The notes beneath the pieces were generated by a model, which was not told the DNA's origin, ran no database searches, and saw nothing but the letters and a program-made list of their open reading frames with translations. DNA of 63,169 nt from an uncultured Clostridiaceae bacterium (lineage in GTDB: Bacteria > Bacillota > Clostridia > TANB77 > CAG-508), in the NCBI GenBank assembly GCA_948356915.1, contig CAOJCG010000013.1:1-63169 (forward strand), read 5' to 3'. The position numbers and the translations under genes were made by a program. Positions 55,714-63,062 of the stretch are shown piece after piece (the first letter of the stretch is position 1; each line of letters starts with the position of its first letter).

Positions 55714-55728
55714 ATTATAAAAGGAGAA

Positions 55729-56887
55729 ATGATAATGCCTACTAAAGGTAAAAATAATGAAAAAATAAATAGAAAACCATTAGACTTTATATTGTGTATA
55801 GTCATATTCTTATTGTTAGCACTAGGAATTGTTATGGTGTTATCAGCAAGTGCACCTTCATCACTTTCACAATATCGGCAACAGTTATTACTATGTTTCA
55901 AGGCAAATAATATTTGCAGTAATTGGAATAGTTTTAATGTTTATAATATCTAAAATAGATTATAGAATTTATAAAAGGTTTTATAAATTAGCATACATAT
56001 TTTCTATAATAATGTTGTCATTAGTAATAATGCCAGTAATAGGGTCAGGTGCAAAAGGTGCTACAAGGTGGTTAGACTTTGGTTTTATTAGGTTCCAACC
56101 ATCAGAATTAGCAAAAATAGGTCTTATAATATTTTATGCAGGATATCTTTCAGAACATAGAACAGAACTTAACTCTTTTAAAAATGGATTTGTAAAACCT
56201 TTACTATTTATGGTTCCACCTGTATTAATACTATTCTTTTTGCAAGATCACTTAAGTGCTGCAATAATAATGGTAGCTATAACTAGTATTATGATGCTAA
56301 TGGCAGGAACTAGGTTAAAATACTTTTTGACAGCAGGCTTATCAGCAGGGCTACTAGGTGCAGTAGGAATGTTTGCACTAGCGCAAAAAACAGGTAAGGG
56401 AGATTTCCGTTTAGCAAGAATTTTAACATTTTTAGACCCATGGCAAGACCCAACAGGAGATGGGTGGCAAGTAATACAAGGTTTATATGCAATAGGTTCT
56501 GGAGGATTATTTGGTGTAGGTCTAGGTGAAAGCAAGCAGAAATATTTATATATACCAGAGCCTCACAATGACTTTATATTTGCAATATTAGCAGAAGAAC
56601 TAGGTTTTATAGGTTGTATAGCAGTAATAGCACTATTTGCAATATTTATTTGGAGAGGTGTAATAGTTGCTATGAAAGCAAAAGACTGCTTTGGTAGTTT
56701 AGTAGCAGTAGGCATAACCTCATTAATAGGAGTTCAAGCAATAATGAATATAGCAGTTGTTACATCATCAATGCCAGCAACAGGAATATCACTACCATTT
56801 TTCAGCTATGGAGGAACATCACTAGTAATATTACTATGCAGTGTAGGAATATTACTTAATATATCACGTTCAATTTCTAAAGTGTAG
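55729..56887 (+). CDS. ftsW: Septal glycosyltransferase FtsW (one +1 recoding site)
   Basis: About 385 residues from ATG 55729 (AAAGGAGAAATG context; ATG 55735 is an alternative) when one base is skipped at CGG 55876. Reads LSQYGNSYYYVSRQIIF at the shift, the loop after the first membrane helix, where FtsW/RodA proteins carry Y-G. SEDS motifs follow intact: ATRWLDFGFIRFQPSELAK, FLQDHLSAAIIM, GLFGVGLGESKQKYLYIPE, PHNDFIFAILAEELG and LPFFSYGGTSL. It polymerises lipid II at the septum. It is essential in most bacteria, so a true null frameshift is improbable. murG follows 31 bases later. Confidence 0.9.
55876..55879 (+). other. +1 recoding site 11: TAT CGGC in ftsW
   Basis: Gives the Gly of SQYGNSYYYVSRQ. 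Triplet reading ends at TAA 55951-55953, after the first membrane helix. Confidence 0.78.
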
Positions 56888-56918
56888 AAATGAATAATTT
56901 TTGTGTAAGGAGGAAAAG

Positions 56919-58034
56919 ATGAAGGTAATTATTGCGGCAGCTGGCACAGGAGGGCACATTAACCCTGGTATAGCTATAGCAAATAAAATAAAGCTGGAAG
57001 AACCAAATTCTAAAATAATATTTATAGGAACAACAAGAGGGTTAGAAAATGACTTAGTTCCAAGAGCGGGCTATGAACTAAAAACAATACAAGCTTATGG
57101 TTTAAGTAAAAAACTTTCATTTCAAAATATAGCAAAATTATATAAAACTTTTAAAGGATATGGAGAAGCAAAAAAAATTATAAAAGAATTTAACCCAGAT
57201 ATTGTAATAGGAACAGGTGGATATATTTGTGGAGCAACAATTACTGCTGCAAGCAAATTACATATACCAACCTTATTGCATGAAAGCAATGCATATCCAG
57301 GAAGAGCAGTAACAATGCTTTCTAAAAAGACAGACTGCATATTAGTTTCATTCGAAGAAGCAAAGAAAAGAATAAAAAATGCTAAAAAAATAGTACATAC
57401 AGGAACTCCAACAAAAATAAAAAAGAATGAGTATACTGAAAAACAAAAAGAAGAAATAAAGAAGAAGCTAGGCTTAAAAATAAATATACCAACAGTATTA
57501 GTATTTGGGGGAAGTCAAGGAGCACAAGCAATAAATGAAGCCATAATACAAATAGCAAATAAAAACTTAAATAAAAATTATCAAATAATGTGGGCAACAG
57601 GACCAGAACAATATCAAATAATAAAAGAACAATTTGAAGAAATAAAACTAAATATAAACAATATAAAAAATATGAAAATAGTACCATATATTTATAACAT
57701 GGAAGAAGTTATGAATATATCTGATGTAATAGTTGCAAGAAGTGGAGCAATGACAATAACAGAAATTTCAAACTTAGGAAAACCATCTATATTAGTACCA
57801 CTTCCAAATGTAAGTAATGACCACCAATTATATAATGCAAAGGTATTAGAAAATATAGGTGCTGCAAAAATAATATTAAATAAAGACCTAAAATATGAAA
57901 GGCTAGACTTAGAAATACAAAATATAGTTAATTATCCACAAGTAATAAACAAAATGGGGAAAAATGCAGAGAAAATTGAATCAAATGATGCAATAGATAG
58001 AATATATAAAGAAATAAAAAAGATAGCCAAATAA
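56919..58034 (+). CDS. murG: UDP-GlcNAc:lipid I GlcNAc-transferase MurG
   Basis: 371 residues from ATG 56919 (TAAGGAGG 6 bases upstream; the in-frame extension to 56901 covers the ribosome site). AAAGTGGHINPGIAIA is the N-terminal lipid/UDP loop. HESNAYPGRA, FGGSQGAQAINEAI and ARSGAMTITEI complete the GT28 signatures. It converts lipid I to lipid II at the inner membrane face. murE-mraY-ftsW-murG makes a compact dcw segment lacking murF, murD and murC here. Confidence 0.97.
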   Translation: MKVIIAAAGTGGHINPGIAIANKIKLEEPNSKIIFIGTTRGLENDLVPRAGYELKTIQAYGLSKKLSFQNIAKLYKTFKGYGEAKKIIKEFNPDIVIGTGGYICGATITAASKLHIPTLLHESNAYPGRAVTMLSKKTDCILVSFEEAKKRIKNAKKIVHTGTPTKIKKNEYTEKQKEEIKKKLGLKINIPTVLVFGGSQGAQAINEAIIQIANKNLNKNYQIMWATGPEQYQIIKEQFEEIKLNINNIKNMKIVPYIYNMEEVMNISDVIVARSGAMTITEISNLGKPSILVPLPNVSNDHQLYNAKVLENIGAAKIILNKDLKYERLDLEIQNIVNYPQVINKMGKNAEKIESNDAIDRIYKEIKKIAK

Positions 58035-58073
58035 CAAGCTCTCTATCCTTAATTGGAGAGCTTGTTATTTTTT
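58033..58073. terminator. Terminator between convergent genes
   Basis: 11-bp stem AACAAGCTCTC / GAGAGCTTGTT followed by ATTTTTTT. Confidence 0.8.
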
Positions 58074-59176
58074 TAAATTACTACTTCACTTTTATAAAAT
58101 TCATTTCTCTTCCGTTTATTGCCAATAAGTGCATGTGTTTTATTAAATAAAATTTGAACAATACTTCTATTATAAGGAACTATAGCAAGTTCTATATTTT
58201 CTAAAGCAGCGTATTTTTCATCTAATTTAGTCATTATATTTATATAATAATCATTAAAGAAAGAATAATTATTAGTTACGCCAATTAAATCTTTATAATT
58301 ATACAATTTTCTTCTATAGTCTTCAATTTCCTGTGCAGAGTATACATTAGCCAAAGTATTATTAAAATATGAAGTTAAAATAAGCTCTTGTGTTTCAAAA
58401 AACATTTTTTTAATTCTATTTTTATAAATACCTATTTTAGTAGAAGCAGAAGCTATAAAGTTATCAGACAATACTTCTTTTTCAAGTTTAGAAGAAATTA
58501 AGACTATTTTTTCTTCTAGCTTTAATATTTTATCTAGGTTATTTTGAATTTTATAAAAATTATCTTTTCCGCATATGTTTATAAATGATTTAACAAATTT
58601 AGAATTACTATTAAAAGTACTATCAAATAAAACATTTTCGCCAGTAACATAAGCCATTTGACTAACTAAAGTACATATAATAGGGTAGCAATTTGGGGTA
58701 TTTGTTAAAAGCTCAATATCATAATATTTAACAACTTCTTTTTCATTTTTTAGTGCTTTTGCAGTAATTAATTGTACAGAAGCTTCATTTAAAGCCATTC
58801 CCTTAACCTTTAAACCTGTAAAATCACATAAACCTAATTTATAAAGTACATTTTTCTTATCTTTTACTTCTTGATAAAAATGTATAAACTCATGTACAGC
58901 ATATTTTTGCATATCTTCTATAGAAAGTTTATTTCTAAAATATATGCTAGAATTTTTATAAAAATAGCTTGCTTCACCCATATTACTAGGAATATCAGCT
59001 ATATACATAGGTATATTAGAAATTTTTATAAATAATTTATTATAATTAAAACCATAAAAAGGAAAAGCACAAATTAACTTTTCAGCAACATATTTAGCAA
59101 TTAAAGTTACTGAAAGTGTATCTAAAGGTTTAATAACCGATATACCATCCTTTTTCAAGTCTTTTTCAACATTCAT
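58073..59176 (-). CDS. HExxH metallopeptidase-like protein
   Basis: 367 residues. AVHEFIHFYQEVK at about residue 92 is an HExxH zinc site, and GMALNEASVQLI about 40 residues later supplies a gluzincin-like Glu in N-E-A. No signal peptide or membrane helix, so probably cytosolic. The C-terminal 170 residues are helical. CGG 58114-58112 is in frame near the end. Read as Arg the tail is NKRKRNEFYKSEVVI; read with +1 skipping it is NKGREMNFIKVK, stopping at TAG. Both are possible. The physiological substrate is unknown. Confidence 0.65.
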   Translation of the reverse strand: MNVEKDLKKDGISVIKPLDTLSVTLIAKYVAEKLICAFPFYGFNYNKLFIKISNIPMYIADIPSNMGEASYFYKNSSIYFRNKLSIEDMQKYAVHEFIHFYQEVKDKKNVLYKLGLCDFTGLKVKGMALNEASVQLITAKALKNEKEVVKYYDIELLTNTPNCYPIICTLVSQMAYVTGENVLFDSTFNSNSKFVKSFINICGKDNFYKIQNNLDKILKLEEKIVLISSKLEKEVLSDNFIASASTKIGIYKNRIKKMFFETQELILTSYFNNTLANVYSAQEIEDYRRKLYNYKDLIGVTNNYSFFNDYYINIMTKLDEKYAALENIELAIVPYNRSIVQILFNKTHALIGNKRKRNEFYKSEVVI

Positions 59177-59193
59177 TCAAACTTTCTCCTTTG

Positions 59194-59216
59194 TAGGGGC
59201 GAGCATAGCTCGTCCA
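59194..59216. repeat. Family A-like palindrome
   Basis: TAGGGGCGAGCATAGCTCGTCC lies just upstream of the metallopeptidase-like gene, overlapping its leader. Confidence 0.5.
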
Positions 59217-59420
59217 AGTAATTCTAATATATTATACAATATAATAAGTAAATTAGAGTTACAAGAGTGTTAAAGTTTTATTACATTTTGATTACTTAGT
59301 ACATATAGAATAAAAAAGCAAGGCTGGAAGTTTGACACTTTTTTTACAACCCCTTGTTTTTTTATATATTTAATGATACAATACTTTTATAAAATATATA
59401 AAATAAGGAGGAAACTTTTT

Positions 59421-59651
59421 ATGAAAATAGCAGTAGTAGAAAACTTGATAGGACTTGAATTTCTAGAAAGAACTATAAATGTATCATCTTCTTCTAAAGA
59501 TTCCGAACCTTCTAAAGACGAAAAAGAGCCTATTGTGAAAGAAAAAAATGATGGGTCAATTTGTGGGGGCTGGAATACATTTCAAACTGAACCATTGTGG
59601 GGTTCGACAATAACAGAAGAATCTGAATTTATAAAAAGTTTGGACTTATAG
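59421..59651 (+). CDS. 76-residue peptide with C-terminal CGGW motif
   Basis: ATG 59421 follows AAGGAGGAAAC. The N-terminal 20 residues are hydrophobic and moderately helical (MKIAVVENLIGLEFLERTI), then a Ser/Lys/Glu-rich hinge, then SICGGWNTFQTEPLWGSTI. It has a single Cys. The layout resembles a leader plus short core peptide, but no modification or export gene is adjacent. It ends in a strong terminator, so it is probably a single-gene transcript. Function unknown. Confidence 0.55.
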   Translation: MKIAVVENLIGLEFLERTINVSSSSKDSEPSKDEKEPIVKEKNDGSICGGWNTFQTEPLWGSTITEESEFIKSLDL

Positions 59652-59685
59652 TAAAAGAAAGGGGCTCCCTTTCTTTTACTTTTTA
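59650..59685 (+). terminator. Rho-independent terminator
   Basis: 14-bp perfect stem AGTAAAAGAAAGGG / CCCTTTCTTTTACT, 3-base loop, then TTTTT. Confidence 0.85.
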
Positions 59686-59701
59686 TAAAGTAAATAAAAA
59701 A

Positions 59702-59818
59702 CAAGAATAAAATTTTCTAAGCTCATTCTTCGCTAAGAAAATCTAATTCTTCTATAACTATATTCTAAGGAAACTCACCTACTTACGTGGATGACTTTCC
59801 TTAGAATATAAAAAAATA
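59702..59818. repeat. Interspersed repeat, family D copy 2
   Basis: AAGAAAATCTAATTCTTCTA then TAACTATATTCTAAGG and GGATGACTTTCCTTAGAATA. Matches the copy at 22062-22172. Confidence 0.65.
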
Positions 59819-59907
59819 CAAAATATTATAAAATAACTTTTAGTGTTACAAAATAAAAAAAGTGGTATAATATAATAGAAGTAAAAAAGAAAAGAGGAGA
59901 GTTTAAT

Positions 59908-60864
59908 ATGAAGAATGGAAAAGTTGTATTAGTAGGAACTGGTTTTGTGGGTATGAGTATGGCATACTCAATGTTAAATAGAGGGGGAATATCAGAGCTT
60001 GTTTTAATAGATATAGATAAAGAAAAAACAGTTGGAGAAGAAATGGATTTATCTCATGGACTTCCTTTTGCACCACAAAAAATGGTAATAAAAGCAGGAG
60101 AATATAGTGATTGTAAGGATGCCGAAATAGTAGTTATAACAGCTGGTGCTGCACAAAAGCCAGGTCAAACAAGGTTAGAACTTGCAGAAGTAAATACTAA
60201 AATTGTAAAACAAATAACTAAAAACATAATGGAAAGTGGATTTAATGGAACTATAATAGTAGCAAGTAACCCAGTAGATTTAATGGCATATGTAGTATAT
60301 AAAGTATCAGGACTTCCAAAAAATAAAGTAATAGGCTCAGGAACAGTACTAGACACAGCAAGACTTCGCTACATGATAGCAGAATACCTAAATGTTTCTA
60401 GTAAAAATGTTCATGCATATATAATGGGAGAACATGGAGATTCATCATTTGTACCATGGTCACATTGCTATGTAGGTTGCAAGAAATTAATAGATATATT
60501 AAAAGACAATAATACCCCAATAGAAGAATTAGAAAAATTACATCAAAATGTTATAAATGCAGCATATGAAATAATAGATAGAAAAAAAGCAACTTATTAT
60601 GGAATAGGAATGAGCTTAAACCGCTTAGTAAGGGCAATATTAGATGACGAAAATGCAATAATAACAGTATCTACCTACCTAGAAAACGGAGAATATGGGC
60701 AAAATGACGTATATATTGGTGTACCAGCAATAGTTAATAAAAATGGAATACGAGAGCTATTAAAATTAGACTTAAATGAAAATGAACAAGAGCAATTAAA
60801 TAAAAGTTGTAAATTAATAAAACAAATGAGAGAAGATGGACTAGAAAATATAATATTAGAATAA
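59908..60864 (+). CDS. ldh: L-lactate dehydrogenase
   Basis: 318 residues. NAD-binding VLVGTGFVGMSMAYSML, Asp of LIDIDKEK (NAD selective), mobile-loop GAAQKPGQTRLELAEVN, substrate Arg in LDTARLRYMIAEYL, and catalytic His in YIMGEHGDSSFVPWSH. The loop residue Gln in KPGQTR marks lactate rather than malate dehydrogenase. It regenerates NAD+ in fermentation. Ribosome site AGAGGAGAGT. An extended -10 (GTGGTATAAT, about 59862) lies upstream. Confidence 0.94.
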   Translation: MKNGKVVLVGTGFVGMSMAYSMLNRGGISELVLIDIDKEKTVGEEMDLSHGLPFAPQKMVIKAGEYSDCKDAEIVVITAGAAQKPGQTRLELAEVNTKIVKQITKNIMESGFNGTIIVASNPVDLMAYVVYKVSGLPKNKVIGSGTVLDTARLRYMIAEYLNVSSKNVHAYIMGEHGDSSFVPWSHCYVGCKKLIDILKDNNTPIEELEKLHQNVINAAYEIIDRKKATYYGIGMSLNRLVRAILDDENAIITVSTYLENGEYGQNDVYIGVPAIVNKNGIRELLKLDLNENEQEQLNKSCKLIKQMREDGLENIILE

Positions 60865-60897
60865 TATAAAAACAATAAGGTACTATAAAATGTAACT

Positions 60898-61010
60898 TTT
60901 TTACGGGTCGCCACCTTATCAAGCGACCCGTGTTGCAAAACAGCGCTCTTGTTACATAGTAAAAATCAATTAAAAAATGTACGGGCGATGATGGCATCGC
61001 CCGTGTTATT
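60898..61010. repeat. GTCGCC-type and family A palindromes
   Basis: 60903-60930: ACGGGTCGCCACC / AAGCGACCCGT. 60980-61006: GTACGGGCGATGATGGCATC then GCCCGT, nearly identical to 35830-35860. Confidence 0.65.
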
Positions 61011-61072
61011 TGCTGATGCTAATAAAATAGTACCTTAAAAGAGCAAAAAATGTTCATACTCGAGGCATAAGA

Positions 61073-61390
61073 TTAAAGTTCTTTAAAAATTTCTATAACT
61101 ACTACAACAATAGTAATAAAACTAAAAGCTAAAGAATAGACGCCAAATAGCACTGCAAACAAAACTAATATAAAAATTTCCAAAAAGATAAGAATAATAA
61201 CAAACAAAGAAGAAAATAATTTACTTTTAATATTATTCTTAATAAAAGCAATAGTAAAAAGAATTACTAAGGTTATAAACATAGCGAAAATGTTTGGAAA
61301 TAAGTATTTACTTATAATATTAGTTAAGCAAATAACAAAATTATGGTAGTACTTAAACAATAAATAATCTAAATTATGAGCCCGCCACAT
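61073..61390 (-). CDS. Small membrane protein of unknown function
   Basis: 105 residues with three predicted membrane helices (about 15-60 and 62-100). ATG 61390 follows AAAGGAGG, so the start is well supported. The third codon is CGG (61384-61382). Reading it as Arg keeps the gene open, whereas +1 skipping would end it at codon 7. This is therefore one of the CGG counter-examples. No homologue is recognised. Confidence 0.6.
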   Translation of the reverse strand: MWRAHNLDYLLFKYYHNFVICLTNIISKYLFPNIFAMFITLVILFTIAFIKNNIKSKLFSSLFVIILIFLEIFILVLFAVLFGVYSLAFSFITIVVVVIEIFKEL

Positions 61391-61488
61391 ATAAAATCCT
61401 CCTTTACAAAGAATGAATAAAAATAATAGTTTATATATGAAATTATACTATATGTAAACTAATTAAGCAAGAAAATTAGCAAAAATGT

Positions 61489-61517
61489 TTGAAAAATGTA
61501 GAAATATGTGATAAAAT
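61489..61517 (+). promoter_or_regulatory. Predicted promoter
   Basis: TTGAAA, a 17-base spacer and TAAAAT, 60 bases before ATG 61577. Confidence 0.5.
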
Positions 61518-61576
61518 ACAATTAGATGTTTATGTTTAGTTTCAATAGTTTAATTTGACTATAGGAGGTAAAAAAG

Positions 61577-62437
61577 ATGATAGAGGGGTTAAATGCAATG
61601 GAGCGGCTAGGGTATATGATGGCAAATAAAAATAGTCGTATATGTGCAGAATTTGATATCGATTCTGCACCAAAATCCTTTCGCGAGAAATTTCAGGCAG
61701 AAGAATTATGTGATGAAATAGTATATGAGTATGCTGTTTCGTATTTTCAAATAATTCAAAATAATATTCCCGCAGTAAAAATTGTGGCCAAGGAAAGAGG
61801 TAGCTTATACTGGCATATAGCAGAGCTGGCAAAGGAATTAGGTTTTTTTGTTATATGTGAAATAGGGCAAGAGGAATTAGGATATATAATAGAAAACAAA
61901 ACCAAAATTATAGCCGAAAATAAGATAGTAGATGCTGTAATCATTAATGTAAATTTATATGATAATGACAAGTTGCAAATACTTCAATTTTTAGAATTAC
62001 TAAAAAAATCAGAGAAGGGAGCTTTTATAAAAGCTAGGGATGAACAGAAGAAGTCTAAAAAAAGATGGTTGAAAGTGTTTGCAAAGAAAGAAGAAAAAAC
62101 TCTAAGAGAGCAGTTTTCAAAGTTACAAACCATTGAGCAAATAGGGCACGATGAAAATGGACAACCTACATATTCAATGGTAGGTGTAGCTATAACAAGA
62201 GAGGTTGATCATGAATTATTGCATCCATATACTTTTTCACTAGTTTGCAATTATGAAGAAAAAAAACTTAATGAAGTAGTACACCTTTTCGATGGTCAAG
62301 GGCAGGGTGCGTTAATATTGATAAACTTTAATAGCACTGAACAAGAGAATTGGTCAGAGGCAATATTAGAAGAAGTTATTCAAAAAAGTAAAAGAATAAA
62401 TAATGCCATAAATGAATTCTATGGCATAGAAGACTAA
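61577..62437 (+). CDS. Unrecognised protein, possibly a degenerate OMP-decarboxylase-like barrel
   Basis: 286 residues. FQIIQNNIPAVKIVAKERG, followed by HIAELAKELGFFVICEIGQE, resembles the alternating strands and helices of orotidine-phosphate decarboxylases, but the catalytic D-x-K-x-x-D motif is not present. This would be a non-catalytic relative at best. TFSLVCNYEEKKLNEVVHLF and GQGQGALILINFNSTEQENW lie in the C-terminal part. In-frame CGG at 61604 is read as Arg, and CGT and CGC also occur. Ribosome site TAGGAGGT. Confidence 0.6.
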   Translation: MIEGLNAMERLGYMMANKNSRICAEFDIDSAPKSFREKFQAEELCDEIVYEYAVSYFQIIQNNIPAVKIVAKERGSLYWHIAELAKELGFFVICEIGQEELGYIIENKTKIIAENKIVDAVIINVNLYDNDKLQILQFLELLKKSEKGAFIKARDEQKKSKKRWLKVFAKKEEKTLREQFSKLQTIEQIGHDENGQPTYSMVGVAITREVDHELLHPYTFSLVCNYEEKKLNEVVHLFDGQGQGALILINFNSTEQENWSEAILEEVIQKSKRINNAINEFYGIED

Positions 62438-62492
62438 ACGTATAATTAATTTTGGTAACAATAATAACTTTATTTATATAGGAGGAATTTTT

Positions 62493-62855
62493 ATGAATAT
62501 GGAAACCAAAGTTGAGAAGTATCGGAAGAACTTTTTAGTAACAACAATTGAAGACATGTGTATTAAAGTCAGCAAAGTACAAGTAGAGCATATTGCCGAA
62601 AGTGTGCCTGATGTCGAGGAAAAGGAAGTAGCCATTTTGCTTGCTACAATAAAGCAGGCAAGAATAATGTATAGCCGAAATGGAAATGCATACAAGAAGG
62701 TAGAGCAGGAAAAAGAAACCGTAGCAATAATTAAGCTTCTTCAAAGTTATGACATTGATATGTTAAGTAGTATTTTCGAAGAAATGAAATACTATGAAAT
62801 TAAAAGGGTACTTGAGAATCAAAACCCAATAGAAGCTTTAAGAAAATTAATTTAA
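62493..62855 (+). CDS. Unrecognised helical protein
   Basis: 120 residues, predicted all-helical and charged (VEEKEVAILLATIKQARIMY, then EKETVAIIKLLQSYDIDML). Ribosome site ATAGGAGGAATTTTT before ATG 62493. In-frame CGG at 62523 is read as Arg. It lies 55 bases after the preceding gene and probably shares its transcript, with a strong terminator after it. No function is proposed. Confidence 0.6.
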   Translation: MNMETKVEKYRKNFLVTTIEDMCIKVSKVQVEHIAESVPDVEEKEVAILLATIKQARIMYSRNGNAYKKVEQEKETVAIIKLLQSYDIDMLSSIFEEMKYYEIKRVLENQNPIEALRKLI

Positions 62856-62859
62856 AACA

Positions 62860-62901
62860 AAAAGTAGAAACTGGTAGAACTATACCAGTTTTTTACTTTT
62901 T
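62860..62901 (+). terminator. Rho-independent terminator
   Basis: AAAAAGTAGAAACTGGTA / TACCAGTTTTTTACTTTTT stem closing the preceding two genes. Confidence 0.8.
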
Positions 62902-62943
62902 GGCATAATAGGTAAGTACGCTATTTTAAGTTGTAGAGTAGCG

Positions 62944-63062
62944 CGAAGTAAGTAATATATTTTATTTTTGTAATGAAGTCTTAGGCAGTCCACCCTCGGC
63001 AGTTACAATACCCATTGTAATGGAGGGCGAAATGAAAAAAATAAAATATATTACTTACTTCG
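62944..63062. repeat. Large palindrome: perfect 26-bp inverted repeat with inner hairpin
   Basis: 62944-62969 and 63037-63062 are exact inverted copies (CGAAGTAAGTAATATATTTT and so on). The 67-base centre holds CCCTC / GAGGG and TTACAAT / ATTGTAA nested stems. No gene lies here. Confidence 0.75.

Noticed and set aside
4222..55879. Sequencing or assembly error inserting C before GG
   Set aside because: No shared context beyond CGG itself, hundreds of GG pairs are unaffected, and every case coincides with an in-frame codon boundary. It is kept as the main control to run on raw reads.
4114..62855. Stop codon reassignment (TGA as amino acid)
   Set aside because: Conserved genes end normally at TAA, TAG or TGA and no conserved gene needs an internal stop read through once the CGG shifts are made.
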